Shown here one piece after another: positions 32,783-45,269 of a DNA stretch of 64,000 nt. The notes beneath the pieces were generated by a model. It was not told where the DNA came from. It saw only the letters and a program-made list of their open reading frames with translations, and made no database searches. How positions within the stretch are numbered: the first letter of the stretch is position 1; each line of letters opens with the position of its first letter. The stretch comes from Coprinus comatus (Eukaryota; Basidiomycota; Agaricomycetes; Agaricales; Agaricaceae). The stretch spans positions 930,001-994,000 of the forward strand of contig JAWPGT010000004.1 in assembly GCA_034638255.1 (NCBI GenBank), given 5' to 3'. Position numbers and translations under genes: made by a program.

Positions 32783-35700
32783 TCACGATCGGCATGGACG
32801 CACATAATTACTTGGGAATACTCCCTTCTGACCCGTGGAATTATAACCTGCCACATCCGCATTAGATGGGGTCCCTTCTGCTTGGCTGCCTATACTGACC
32901 TTCCCACCAGCCATTCCCATATTCTTTTCCTCCGACCGACAATTCTAGTATCTCACCATCCTGAAGCCCTAGTTCATCTGGACCCTGTGACTGGTATGGG
33001 TAAATTGCTCTTACTGGGGAGCCTGTCAAATTAATCATTGATACAAGGAATCAAACCACCGACCCCTTTCTCCAGATTTCTGATGCGCAGCAGTTACTTC
33101 TTCTGAACTGTTCCTTTCATCATCACCTATATATGATGCTGGAACCAGGCCGCTCTTTCCCCTCGTGTCATTAACTTTAACTTTCACCCATCCGGATCCG
33201 TCATCAGATTCCATTACTCGAACGGTCATACCCTCTGCAAATCATTACGCTCAATACATTCGCTCTTTTTTGAAAAGCGTTCACTCACCATGGACCGCTA
33301 GCTCGAATTCTGAAGAAGGTGTGAAGTCGAATAAAACCTTCGCCGTTGGGTAGGAGTCTGCTTCCTCTACACTTTGTGGCTGAACGAATGAAGAAGGGGT
33401 TGGTGTGATTGGTGTTGTTGCTGTTAGTCATTTAAGTCAGTACTTCCGTTACTACACAATCAATGAAAGTCATGACCTGTCGAACTACTAGTACGAGAGG
33501 ACGAGGTAGTCTTCCTCGACAATACACTCCCAGATGGATCGGCTGCAGGGCAATCGGCTGGCACCTAAACGGGAATGAGGTATATATGCGTCAAGACATC
33601 TAATCACCATAACTAGGAAGTACCTTTAACTCGCATTTGTTATGTACTGAGAGTCCACATAACTTGCAAGTCTTGCCTTGTTTACTGAGGCCCCATATGG
33701 ATGACTAAATTTTGTCAGTCCGCATCAAGGGGTTGGAGAGTAGGAGAGTAGGCGAGTAATCACCTCACAGTATCCACATTGGTGGGGATGGAGAACGAAG
33801 AGCTCTTGAATGCATGAGGACTACGAAGGCCCTCATCATCTATGCAGTACTTTTAAGCCTGGCCCAGTTTTACGTCATGGGTCCAAGTCCCTCACCTCCA
33901 ATCGCCGCTCGTACAGTTTCAATCTCAGCTTGTAAAACAGTACGTGAGTTCTGATAAGATGTAAGCTGGTGTTGCGTCTCCAAATAGCTCTACATGGTAA
34001 TTGTTCCAATGATTTTATGTGTGAATAGAACAGCAAAACCATACAAAATAAAAATAATGCTCACATCGATGAGCTCATCCATCGTGCCAACAGTGTTATC
34101 CGCAGTATATTCATTGAACTTTTTGGCTAAACGGTCGAACTCAGACTCTGTTTAATTTGTTAACCACTTAATTTGTATCGTCCCTTGAGCAGTGAGCACG
34201 AACGTTTGGAAGAAATTAAAGGTTCCAGTCCCTGTAGATTAGCAAGACACTTGCTAAGTTTATTTTGGATATAAATCTTTGGAGCGGTCTCCACAATCAT
34301 GTTATCCTATACATCGAAGGTTACTTTAGCGAAAGATTCGGTGATAAAAATTAAAAATTAAAAAAAAAATACGGACAGTGTCATAATGCAATGCGCATGG
34401 TTCAAAATTCCAATCAGCAGGGGGATTGAATGGCCGAAGATTATGCTCTATGAAAATCACTTGGTCTTGTAAAGGATTGACTTGACTGAGCTTTGATTCT
34501 ACATTACTCAGCCTTCCTTTCAGAGTGTCTAGATGTCCCTGTTGCAGGCGTTGACTATGCAGAAGCAATTGAACCAATCGTTGAACCAATCGTCCCTGTA
34601 AACGTTCTGTAATATGACGTGCATTTGACTTTTGACGTGCGCGTGACATTCTGTGAGTACTTACGGAAATCCTAAGCGTATCTTTATTTAGTTCTAGGAT
34701 AAAATCAATCATGATAAAAGTCTTACGTTCTCAAGCGTGAGCAGATCAATACCATAGAATCGGTCTTTGGCATTATTAGCAATCGCCATTGATATCAAAT
34801 AAGTACTAGAAGTTGGTGCAGTTAAAATCAGTAAGCACAATGGTACTATTGTGCGTACTTCTTGCTATTGAACATATCATTCTTGTACTGCTCAGCATAT
34901 TTCGCAGTATGTTTCTTGTGTTTATCATCTGTAGCCCGCGTCTTACATAATTGTTTCAGTAAAACAATACCAAGACATTTGTGCGGTGGCTCACCCGTTT
35001 TTCCCTGAATGATTCGACTTGTTCACAATCCGCATCATACTAAGGGGGCCAAGTTCAAACGCGGTATGACAAATCAGAAACACGAGTTGACGCAAATGAT
35101 TAGATTACCTTTTGCTTGCTCTAAAATCGATTTTAGTGGAGGTTTATTTATAATATGTATTATTTTCCTACCTTAAGACGATCTGCATAAACACGGTCTC
35201 TATCAGCCAATAGTTTCTGATAGAATTGGATTTCCTGAACATCAGTGAGATTATCAATATTGCCGAAAATACAGCCTAAGAAAGGAAAGAACCTTCTTCT
35301 TTACATCCTCATTCTTTTTTTCAAGTGTCCTCATGACGTCCACCACCTGAGACGCGAGCACATCGGCGATACCGTTATGATCTTGAGCTGATTCTGCCAC
35401 AGAACCAATCAACGCGTCATATGCATTACCCAAAGTACTAAGAGCAAGAAGAAAGGGTAAGAATTTGGCGAATCCCGGAGAAGGAAAATTGAAATGAGTT
35501 TCAGGCGAATCAGGGTCGGGTTGAAAGTTGAAAATGGAATAACATCGTACTTGCGTTGCAGAGTGCTCAAATCCCAAGGTTTTGTAGGATCCTCTCCAAC
35601 TATAAATCTAACTTCCATCTTGACTTTCTTATCCGCCGCTTTCTTTGCCAATGTTTGAAGTTTCAAAGCATATTCGCGTTCGAGCGCAACACGGCTTTGG

Positions 35701-36033
35701 TATAAATCGCGAACCTAGAGCACAGTAGTAACGCATAACCGTCAATTCAATATTTCCTCGGGCTTTAACTTTTCCAATAGATAGAGAAGAATAGGGAACA
35801 CCGTTGTTGTGTTTTGTAATTGAGTTTATGTATTTAGTGATTTGCTTACATCGCTTATCACTTCGATGTGAGCATCATATAAATTAGCAATCCGTTCGAC
35901 TTGATCCTATATTATAGCGGATAAGAGTAGCGCCTGTATGTAAGTAGACGCGCCTAGAACTACGATATCTTCTTACCGGAAGTGCTTTCCCATAACTCTG
36001 GTCTGGTGCAGGTTCGAAGTTCAAATTAGACAT
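32783..36033 (-). CDS. BZZ1: Bzz1-like F-BAR, C1 and double SH3 protein
   Basis: The start is MSNLNFEPAPDQSYG at 36033; an in-frame ATG 15 codons upstream (36078) is possible. The stop is at 32783. An N-terminal F-BAR domain (ERIANLYDAHIEVISDVRDL, REYALKLQTLAKKAADKKVK, YADRLKQKYDADCEQVESF) is followed by a coiled-coil region (SQRLQQGHLDTLKGRLSN, LRPFNPPADWNFEP). A C1-type zinc domain follows (HAFKSSSF ... QCGYC ... GKTCKLCGLSVHNKCELKV). Then come SH3-1 (AKVLFDFTPSSELAV ... KSGLVPASYIG) and, after an intron, SH3-2 (PVRAIYPYQSQGPDELGL ... GNGWWEG ... KGVFPSNYV). The last SH3 extends to 32783 through two short exons. Yeast Bzz1 binds Las17/WASP and drives actin assembly at endocytic sites; this order of domains is the same. 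Residue positions were not counted exactly. Confidence 0.9.
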
Positions 36034-38204
36034 GAAGACTTTTGATTTTTTGCCGTCGGACTTGTTCGAGAGTCGCAACTCTATTTATTCGTGTTGTGTA
36101 AAGGGATGACTGTACGTGGAATATAACAGTTGATAATCAGTAAGCAATTGGACAACGATGGTTAAAGGTAGGAAAACCTGGAACCGTCCGCGGCTGATGC
36201 GCAATGATCTAAATCAGGCTGTTGGCGGTCCCTTACATATGATGTCATCAGTAAAATATATTACGTAATATATAGTATTTTTTTTCATGCCGAACAGTCT
36301 CGAACAGTGAACCTTGTTTCAACAGTAAGTTTAACACCTCTCGTGTACACCTGTGGAACGACCCTAGAAACGACATGTACTTGACTGTGTGAAAATTTAA
36401 TTCGGAATGGCATCTCTAGGTCTTATTTCCGGACCCCAAATAACCACCAATTAGAGAGTCGTGGACCTCGATAAACTAATTTACTCACTGTTTGTTCAAT
36501 GTTGGTATGTCCGAGAATTCGATGCTGGAGGTTTAGAGGTTGCTTTAATATATGTCTATGTATTTATGTTGTTATATTCCGTATTTGATCGAGATTACTG
36601 CGAACATCTTTAATTTTGTTCCGAACGACATCCGACGTTAATAGTAGTCTCTGGATCTAATAATATACCTAAAAATCTCTTGCTGCATGATATAACTCTC
36701 ATTCAACACCGTTCAACCTTTTGGCAATAACACTTCTCGTATTTCACAAACCGGAAATAAGGAACCAGCAAATTGGCAAAAAATATAAATAGTTGCAAGT
36801 AAATAACTTCGGGTTCGGTACCAGTAGTAATAGTAATTTCCCCACGCCGCAGTGCGGTAGGCGTGTCAACCTCATGCCCATGGTAAACAGTTACTAACAT
36901 TATATTGATTGTAGTTTGAGCGGAGGGTAACGACAGGGAATGGAATTGTTGATGAAAGCATGCAACACCTGGGGCAGGCCCGTCCAACGGACGGCAACCC
37001 AAGCTTATTTTTCTATTTATTTCAGCCTATGTACCATGCAGCTTTTAGCAAACTAGTGCAAATATCAACACACCTGTACCTGGGCAAAGGGCACATTTAG
37101 TTTACTTATGAGAAACTTGCAATGTGTATACAGCGTGGCCATAGGAGGTGATTAAGTGGCCACCGGAAAAAAAAAACATTCGGACAAGTGAGATATCAGA
37201 AAGCATCGCGAGAAACTTAGGATGTTAAATAGAGAGCTCCAATCAGGAGAACTAGACGCGTGGAGATATATTGCTTTATTTTTAGGAGATTTATCGAGGA
37301 TTTTGTCATTTATGATGAAATGTCTAAGAAAAACAACTTCTTGGCATGATCGTGGGATCTCTCTTTAAAGCACGCGGTTGACCGGGTCGCCGAGTTACCA
37401 TGCGCGTCAAGGTCGAGGCGTATGTATGTTTGTTACTGAAATCTCTTTGTGCTGTAAGCGTTCTGCGAAAACGTTGTTTCCGCGCGTTGTTGTTCTAAAC
37501 ATAAGAATCACATTGTGTCGTAAAATTGGATTAGTGTCAGTATAGCACGGTTTCTTATATTACATTTCGGAACGGTCTATGAACAACACCAACACTACTG
37601 TCAAAAACGATAATTCTGATAGTTTGACGCAGGTTTGACGTCAGTTAATATAGCGCCTCACGGAAGAAAGAATTTAGTAGTGTCAGTGTCAAATAATCAG
37701 TAACTAGGCCATGTAGTGAGAAATAGAGTGGGAATGAAGGGGAGAAATCTTACAAAAAATAGTTCGGGAATCCGTCTACTCGTTTTTAGTGAGGTGAGAG
37801 AGCTGCTTAGTATGGCAATCACCGTAATTAGATTATCCTAGGGCATATGTATCGCCTCTCCGAAAAAATGTGGCGATTTATCTCAATTTAGATGCGAGAA
37901 CTTTCCACCCCTGGAAATTGGAATTAGCCCCTTAACAATTAATATTCTTCGGGCCCTGTCCGAATCCCGTTCAACCAATGATGGAAGTCCATTATATTTT
38001 TGACAAAGGTTTCCCGATCCACCAACAACGGCAGCGCCGACACGAGTTCTCCGGTGCACTTTGACCTTCGGAAAGGTATAAAAGGGGTCCATTATTCATC
38101 TTTCACCCTTCATTTCCCGCCCGGTTCCATCCCCCCAATTGTCAATCTACTCGTCGTCTGAGCGCTCAACCTTTCACACTCTCCTTCGCTAGCCGAATAT
38201 CTTC
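36034..38204. other. divergent intergenic region, Bzz1-like / DPBB gene
   Basis: About 2.2 kb of AT-rich DNA with no convincing coding sequence. It holds the promoters of both flanking genes, including a clear TATA box at 38077-38084. Confidence 0.5.
38077..38084 (+). promoter_or_regulatory. TATA box of the DPBB gene
   Basis: tataaaag lies 121 bp before the ATG at 38205 and is followed by a pyrimidine-rich stretch (catctttcacccttcatttc), a typical fungal core promoter for a strongly expressed secreted protein. Confidence 0.6.
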
Positions 38205-38900
38205 ATGAACATGATGTCACGCGCATTGCTCGTCTTTTTCACAATCTTTGCCTCTCTGCTACTGGCGTTCTCTTCACCTGTCCCCGATACTAATGGGACA
38301 GAAGTCGATCTCGAGAAGCGTATTAATCACGTTGGCAGGGTAAGTATTCAACGACCAATTATTTATTCCAATTGTTTGCTAATTGTCCTCGACCTTTATA
38401 GGGAACATTCTTCTACACCGGTAGATCTTTCTGTAGCAGAAATGTAAATGTTGAAATACTTACCCTTTCGTAGGTCTTGGCAATTGTGGAAAATGGACAA
38501 AAGACTCTGAGCCTATCGTTGCCATTGGTAAAAAGCTGTATGATCGTAACAAAGGTAGCAACTGCGATCAGGTACGTACGGTGACGCTGGGATACTCTGC
38601 CCTCCGATGTTTATGTTGGCAGTTTAACTGATGGGCGTTCATCTTTTTGTAGTGGATCCGTATCACCAACAGAAAGACTGGCAAGACCGTGTACGGTCGC
38701 ACTGTAGACAGTTGCCCTAGCTGCAGCGACAATGATCTTGGCATGTTGTTTTTCATTTGTTCATCGCCGCGGTTTCTGACACGACCTTTCGTTGCTTTTC
38801 CATAGACCTCTCTACCTCCTTGTTCAAAAAGCTTGCTCCCCTCAGCGAGGGTGTCATCAACCTGGAATGGAACTTCAAGCCCAAAGGCTGGAGGCCTTGA
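38205..38900 (+). CDS. small secreted double-psi beta-barrel (RlpA/expansin-like) protein
   Basis: Five exons (38205-38339, 38402-38420, 38474-38571, 38653-38740, 38806-38900) total 435 nt, giving 144 aa. The fourth intron starts with GC, not GT (cttg|gcatgt), and only this donor keeps the frame. After a signal peptide (ALLVFFTIFASLLLAFSSP) and a short KR-containing propeptide-like segment (VDLEKRINH), the DPBB fold follows: GTFFYTGLGNCGKW, IVAIGKKLYD, GSNCDQWIRITN, GKTVYGRTVDSCPSCSDNDL, LSTSLFKKLAPLSEGVINLE. The Asp in VDSCPSC and the cysteine pairs match the barwin/RlpA-like family of fungal secreted proteins. The wall-binding CBM63 domain of true expansins is absent, so wall loosening is only a guess. 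Confidence 0.88.
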
Positions 38901-39378
38901 ATTCTGTAATCTTCGATTGTGCAGGTCCACGCATTATCATCAACCTGCTGGTCAACTAACTATAGCTGGTGAGCCTGGGTCCCCAGTTTTTCGGATTCCG
39001 ACCTTCTGGAAGGCAGCCTCCATTCTGGCTTGTTTATAGGAGTATAAATATGTCTGTTTCCTGGAGAAACGATGTTTGGGTATGAATTTATTAAATCCTT
39101 AGAGGTAGCCTTGGTTGCCATATTCACCTTTCTCGTATCTTCGTCGTCTTCGTTTCTTTCTCTACTTAGAATCTTTCTTTATATTTTTAGAGGGCATGCA
39201 CTACAGCTTGCTGGTCGTTCTTTTTGTTTCTAGAAAACGGAATAGTAAAAATGTATTTATAGAAATTACCTAGACTCCGTTGATGTATTCATGGAATAGA
39301 TTTTCATATGCAGCAATTCGATTGCAGAAAAAGGAATCATTCGAAGACACGGTTTGCATATGGTACAAAAATGTTAAT
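38901..39378. other. convergent intergenic region, DPBB / EMC8
   Basis: About 480 bp, AT-rich, with no recognisable gene. Confidence 0.45.
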
Positions 39379-40235
39379 TCACAGGTCTGAGGGTATACAT
39401 GTCCTATTTCGTAGCCAATCTGTTGGAAATAGAATGAGGGTTAAAAGAATGGATGGATGGTAAGAGTGCGGCAAAGGTTACATACCAATAGACACATCTT
39501 CGAGGTGATCATCGAAGTCTCCAAACTTGAAGTGAAGTTTACTATCTCGTACTAGGGAAATGGCCTTGGCAGAAAGGTCAGGGGAAGATAATTGATAATT
39601 CGAGCCGACGGTAAAGGGTTGTGAAGATGACGATGCTGGTCGCCAGACAGCCTGATTCGCTGTACCAGTGGATGTATAAGGCTAAGAGACTTTTAGGGGC
39701 TGCAAAGACTCAAGTAGGGATAAATGAAATTATGACGCACCACCAACGGTACAAGTTCTTCGCCGATCTTTGAAGCATCGAGCTGTAATCATTGCAGTAA
39801 CTCTAAGTATCTGATGTATGAGTGCTAGTGAGGGAGCACTTACGACAAATGCAGTTGCATTATTGAACTGCTGCTTAATTCTGGAGACGACCTTTTCGCC
39901 AACGGGAAATAGGGTTGTATCCGAAAGCCTTTCAGATGCCTGATAGTAGCCTACAATTTGTAGTCCGAGGGACTTTGCATACTCCCCAGCCTAAAAGCAT
40001 GTCAAGATAGTCCTTGCTTTTGAAGAGCGAAACGCACGAGGTCGAGTCCGATCTCCATCATTGGACTCAGACTAGTCCAGTGATGAAGCAAAGGGATTGC
40101 ATCTGACGCTTCCACACTACCATCAGCGAGTCCTTTTCCAATAAGGACCCCATTTACGCGTTGATGAGGGTATTTGGACACATGGAAGAACAGCTTGAGA
40201 TAAGCTGGTGCTGTTATCGTATAATTGGATGTCAT
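39379..40235 (-). CDS. EMC8: ER membrane protein complex subunit 8/9 homologue
   Basis: It starts MTSNYTITAPAYLKLFFHVS at 40235 and ends CIPSDL-stop at 39379, spliced by short introns. The protein shows the EMC8/9 (UPF0172) MPN-like pattern: KYPHQRVNGVLIGKG, DAIPLLHHWTSLSPMMEIGL, GLQIVGYYQASERL, PVGEKVVSRIKQQFNNATAF. The metal-binding residues of true JAMM proteases are absent, as usual for this family. The EMC inserts membrane proteins into the ER; subunit 8/9 is a soluble cytosolic part. The gene is divergent to the RPAP3-like gene, with 183 bp between the two start codons. Confidence 0.9.
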
Positions 40236-40418
40236 GTTCTATTACAATAGTGGGTGAGCCAAGATCGTTATCGAAATCAGAAATCTTACAGCTTGGGTGG
40301 ACTGAGTCCAAGCAGAACGACTGGCATTTCAATATTCGACTATATGCGCCATCACAGAACGTGATGAACGCGCTATTTATCATTATTTGCCCCTATATCA
40401 GTCCTTTCCCCAACACTA
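40236..40418. promoter_or_regulatory. shared divergent promoter, EMC8 / RPAP3-like
   Basis: 183 bp separate the two start codons, so both promoters must lie within or extend into the neighbour's 5' region. No clear TATA box was seen, which is common for housekeeping pairs. Confidence 0.6.
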
Positions 40419-42110
40419 ATGGCAGACAACGCTCAGAAAGAAAAGGAAAAGGTCAGAATAACTGACAAATGTTGTTGCGATAATCAGTAATCGACATCAT
40501 AGGGAAATACAGCATTCAAGGCAGCAGATTATCCAACAGCCATTGGCCACTACTCCGCCGCCATTGTTGCTGATCGCAAGGACCCTACGTACCCTTTGAA
40601 CAGAGCCGCTGCTTACTTGAAGCTAGGCAAGTACGTTCTCACAGAATACATGTCTAACTCACAGCTGCAACTAATATATCCATCAATTTCTCATTGTAGA
40701 TTTGACGATGCGGAACGAGATTGTACCACCGTGTTGAATTTGAGTCCAAAAAGTGTTAAGGCATATTTTCGAAGAGGTCAATCCAAAATCGGTCTCAATA
40801 AGTTCATTGAAGCACAAAGAGGTGGGTCGTGTAATTTTCTGTTGATCTTCTGGTTCTTGAATTCTTTCTCTCAGACTTTACAGAGGCTCTAAGGCTAGAA
40901 CCCGGCAATAATGCGACTAAAGAAGAGTTGAGAAAAACGGCAGAATTAATAGAGACTGAAAAGCGCAAAGTTGGTTATAAATTTGTTCTTCAAGTGTACT
41001 AACTGATGGGTTGGGCAACAGAAAACCCACAGTCGCAAGGTAGATATCAGCTTAGACGCTTCGCTCGGTCCTACGCAAGCTGCCAAGAGACGACGCATAC
41101 CCATTTCAATAATCGAGGGCTCTGCTTCTACTTCCAATTCATCTGAAAAGTCTCCTAAGATTGCTTCCTCGATCATTTCTTCTCAAATTAATGAAGTTTC
41201 ACCACCTGTCATTGAAACTCAAACCCAAACCACGAGCACACAGTCCAGCACGAATGCGACTTCTTCTCTTCCCAAAACAACATCAACGCCCAAACCAACA
41301 TCTTTCCAACAAGCCAAACAAGCTCGTGAGAATTGCAAAACCAGCCGTGTGGGAGGAGGTATTTTCCGTGCAAACGGACAAAGTACCATTTTTCCCACCA
41401 GAACCCAGAGTTCGTCTGAGACCCAACCTGGGCCTGCGGCGCATTCTTCTACATCAACAATCCCTGTATCTAATGCCGGGCAGGGGGTTGCCACTGAGGA
41501 AGCAACTACATTTCCATCGGCCGAAACAACTTCCTCCGTTACTTCCCTGCACGTGTCCCAAACACCGTTGCCGCGGACGATTTCTAAAGAAAAAAATGGG
41601 GTTGAGGTTCAAGCTTCTGTAGTTTCTGAAGAAAAGTCTGCAATGAAGAATGACGTCCCTATCAAAGCACCTGCTACCTTGTTTGATTTCAACAGGCTCT
41701 GGCGTTTGGATCTTTCTCCTCTCGAGAGATGGAAATTGATTCAGGTATGCTATCCACCCATCCTTCCATTTTTTTGCTTTCCAAGTTGATGTATAGTATG
41801 CTGACGATGTACACATGATCTCTTATAGACCATACCTCCTTCAAGTATGCCAGCCTTCTGCAAATCATCACTAGAACCAGGATTACTAGTCTCAATTCTG
41901 GAAACTTTTCTCGCGATCCTTTCCTTGGATCCAGAAACCATCAAAATTAAAGACTATATGGATAATTTGGCCAAGGTTCCTAGGTTTTCTACTTTGGTTT
42001 TGTTTTTGAGTGCAAAGGAAAAGGCAATAGCGGAACAGGTGTGGCAGAAATTAGGTGTTACTGGTCAACTAACAGGCGCTTGGAATGCTCTTGGTAAACT
42101 TGACTCTTAA
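40419..42110 (+). CDS. RPAP3/Tah1-like TPR co-chaperone (R2TP complex)
   Basis: The first exon (MADNAQKEKEK, 40419) splices in frame to GNTAFKAADYPTAIGHYS. Three TPR motifs follow: PTYPLNRAAAYLKLGKFDDA, CTTVLNLSPKSVKAYFRRGQ and FTEALRLEPGNNATKEELRK. A long Ser/Thr/Pro-rich disordered linker (about 41030-41650) leads to a C-terminal RPAP3_C domain (LFDFNRLWRLDLSPLERWKL, SLEPGLLVSILETFLAILSL, LAKVPRFSTLVLFLS). TPR plus RPAP3_C is the arrangement of RPAP3, which links Hsp90 to the Rvb1/2-Pih1 R2TP complex for assembly of RNA polymerase II, snoRNPs and PIKKs; yeast Tah1 has only the TPRs. The stop TAA is at 42108-42110. The gene appears intact. Confidence 0.88.
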
Positions 42111-42253
42111 GTTTTTGTCCGTTTTTTGTCCGTTTTGTCTTCCCCTGGCCATACCGCACATAAAGTATTCAATATAATTAATGGTCACCATGAACAAAGA
42201 TGATTTGATGATCAAAGAGTGTGACCAAACGGAAACAGGTATATATATAAATA

Positions 42254-45130
42254 TTAAGCTGATCTTTGATTGAGAGCAGCATGCTTTACGAAAAAGCTTT
42301 TACGAATGGCGGATACGCCACGCGCATAAATTTGATTAGTGTAAACCTTGAAAAAAAAGTTGTGAAGGGATTAGCTACAACGTTGACTTGACAATTTGGA
42401 AGAGGGTGAAATAAACATACTAATTCATCATAAATTATTGCAGGGGTTTTTTCGTTGACCATTGTTGAACCTGGATGAATCTTGACAATCTAGAGAGGGA
42501 ACAAAAATTCTCCTTCATACGATCAAAAGAGTCATATAGAGGAAAACGTACAGCATGTCCCATGGTTTGTTTATACGACCCATCCGGTTGTAAGAAAGCC
42601 GAATTCCCAACCAATCCTTGTCCCAAACTATTAATAACCGGTTCCTCATTCTCACCACAACTAACATTCTCATCTAACTGAACCTTCCTACAAACATCCT
42701 TCAACTGTTCTCTAATCTTCTTAGCTTCCACCAAAGTCCTCTCATTCAAAAAATGTTTTTTACACCATTCTTTCCTACCATTTTTATTTTCACTGACAGA
42801 TATTTCTTCATAAGCTCTGAAAGCATTAAGAATTGTCATATGATCTCCACTTGGATGACGGAATTTACGACGAGCATCACCTGCTGCTTCACGTTGATCG
42901 GAGATGTCCAGAAATAATTTTGATGATGATGAGAGAATGGATACTATCATTATGATTTCTTTGGTGCATCCATTTTCTTTGGATGAGATCACGGCTCTTG
43001 CGAGTTGAGGTTCGATTGGAAAAGAGGCCATTTGACGACCTATTGGAGTTAGTTTTTGGTCTTTGTCAATAGCACCGAGGAGCCAGAGTGTTTTTAGAGC
43101 GGAGTAAACTGTAATTTTTTTAAACAAAATAATTGATTTTTTTTTTGCGATTTTGTTAGAAAGAGGCCAGAAGACAAAAGGAGAAAGAAGAATAACTGAA
43201 CTGGAATCAATTTCAGGTTTATCCATAAGATCAAGTTCTTCCATATTTTGACCAATACATTTAAGTTGAAGAATACTTGAGGTTAAACTGCATCTTAAAA
43301 TTTCCGGTTCGCCAGTTTGTTTCATTGATTCGAAAGCTTGTTCAGTGTATAAGCGGAAACAAACACCTTTACCCTAAAAATTCCGAAAGTAAGTATATCA
43401 GAAAGGGGTGGCAAATTCTTTTTTGCTTACCTCACGACCTGCACGACCTGCCCTTTGCATTGCAGATGACTTTGTAATGTCTCGTGTTAGAAGAGTGTCA
43501 AAGCCTGTAAAGAAGGAAAGGAAGAAGATATCGGACTTTGTTCTTGAGCTTGTGTTTTAATATGCTGTCTTACCTCCACCGGAATCTCTTGCTAAGTATT
43601 GTTTTTCTTTGCATTTGCCGGTATCAATAACGTACTTCACTCCTGGTATCGTGATGGACGTTTCTGCAATGTTGGTTGCGAGGATACACTTTCGTGTGTT
43701 GGGAGGTGCTGATTCGAATGCTTTTGCGTTGCTAGTTGGTGCTTGAGATGCGTACATGGTTAGCAAGAGGACCTGGTAGTTGTTAGGAAACGACAGAAGG
43801 GAATGGAGGTAGGAACGTACATCCATCTTGTCCTGAGGTAATCGTTTTGCAAACATGGCGATTGATTTCTCGAGACTTTCGATATCCTCCTGACCTACAT
43901 GAAGTGTCAATTTCATAAATTTGGGTTTGATTATCGCAAATGAATGTACCTGGTAAGAAGATTAATACATCCCCTGAAGGTTGATCTAGGTGTATTTGGA
44001 AAAACGTCCGCATAGCCGCATCTACGTAGTCAACTTGACTTTCGGCCGAATGGTATATTGTAACAGGATGTTGACGTCCTTTTACATAGATGATTTTAGC
44101 ACTATACAAAAATCGATATTAATATTCGAAGTCAAGACTTGGGGGGAGAAACACTTACTTATTAAAGAATCTACTGAACTTTTCAGCATCAAGAGTAGCA
44201 CTCATGATTACTATTTTAAGAGGGTTCATCTTGTCAGCATTGGCTTTGCCTTTGGGATCAGAAGTGTTGTTTCGTTGTTGTTGGATAGTTTTGAGGTTGG
44301 CAAGAAGAAGGTCGGTACGCAGAGTACGCTCGTGGGCTTCGTCGACAATGACGACGCTGTACTTGCTGAGCAGGGAATCAGACATGAGCTCACGTACAAT
44401 CATTCCGTCAGTCATGTATTTGATCCGGGTAGCAGGAGTATATTTCTCGTCGAAACGAACAGAGTAGCCCACAGTGTTGCCCACGTTAACTCCCTGTTCT
44501 TTTGCAACTCGGTCCGCAAGTGAAGTAGCAGCTACTCGCCGTGGTTGAGTTACAGCAATCATCCCGTTCCCAACCACACCGCTTTCGAGGAGATATTGGG
44601 GTACCTCTGCTCTTCATGAGCCAAGGACAAGAAGAAAGCTATTTTGAGGACATACGGGTTGTTTTGCCAGAACCGGTTTCTCCAAGAAGCACTGTTACAT
44701 CATGTTTGGTTATTTCTTCAATTAGAGCCTCGCGACCTGTATCTGATTAGGACAAGTCGCCACATAACTCTAAGGGGACGGTACCGTTCGTGATAGGGAG
44801 CTGTCTCCGCTGTTCCTGGAGTTTTGAGTTGCTGCCAGAACTAGAGCCCGCATTTTTGGAGGGAGTATGTGTTTCTTCGGTACCATTTAATACTAGAGAA
44901 GAAGCTCTTGATTTTTTGTGTTTTATGCCATTAACTGGGTGCCGATGGCCGTTGGAAAATTTGCCGTTTACTTGGAACAGATGTTTCTTCCGCGGTTGCT
45001 CGTCGTCAGATACATCGACCCACTTGGACTTCTTGTGGGGACGTCCGAGGTCCTTGTGAAATTTTGCACTGCCTGGGCCCTGTTTGAAGTCGATGGTGTT
45101 GATGTTTTTGCGTTTCTGGGGCACAGACAT
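42254..45130 (-). CDS. DEAH-box RNA helicase (DHX33/Dhr2-like)
   Basis: The start is MSVPQKRKNINTIDF at 45130; an upstream in-frame ATG at 45280 lies beyond the start of the divergent gene and is less likely. A basic, disordered N-terminus (HKKSKWVDVSDDEQPRKKH) precedes the helicase core: GETGSGKTT (Walker A), TQPRRVAA, VIVDEAHERTL (DEAH box), VIMSATLDAEKF, NIAETSITIPGVKYVIDTG and QRAGRAGREGKG. HA2 and OB-fold regions follow (LTPIGRQMASFPIEPQLARA, KFRHPSGDHMTILNAFRAYE). Two terminal exons continue past 42435: VKIHPGSTMVNEKTPAIIYDE, then VYTNQIYARGVSAIRKSFF, to TAA at 42254. Compact DEAH helicases of this type (yeast Dhr2, human DHX33) act in rRNA maturation. The family assignment is firm; the exact orthologue is inferred. 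Confidence 0.87.
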
Positions 45131-45269
45131 GATGCATGGGCAGGGTGATTTGGCCCACCGATCAATTATTACTTGGGAAAAAATCCCGGGTTTTGCGTGA
45201 TGTAACGGCGTGACACTGACCTCGCGTCGCGCATTGGAAGCGTGACATGCAATATTACCTTTGAGCTCT
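45131..45269. promoter_or_regulatory. shared divergent promoter, DEAH helicase / Scc2
   Basis: Only 139 bp separate the two start codons. The region is GC-rich (ctcgcgtcgcgc near 45220) and lacks a TATA box. Confidence 0.6.

Noticed and set aside
32783..33034. Truncated Bzz1-like protein with one SH3 domain
   Set aside because: The second SH3 is present in two further exons (RAIYPYQSQG ... GNGWWEG ... FPSNYV) ending at 32783.
37250..37265. Isolated ACGCGT as a regulatory site
   Set aside because: A single hexamer in a long gap, at the rate expected by chance.
42254..42560. DEAH helicase with an aberrant C-terminus ending at 42435
   Set aside because: That ending is intron read-through; proper splicing gives the conserved VKIHPGST and YTNQIYARGVS end.
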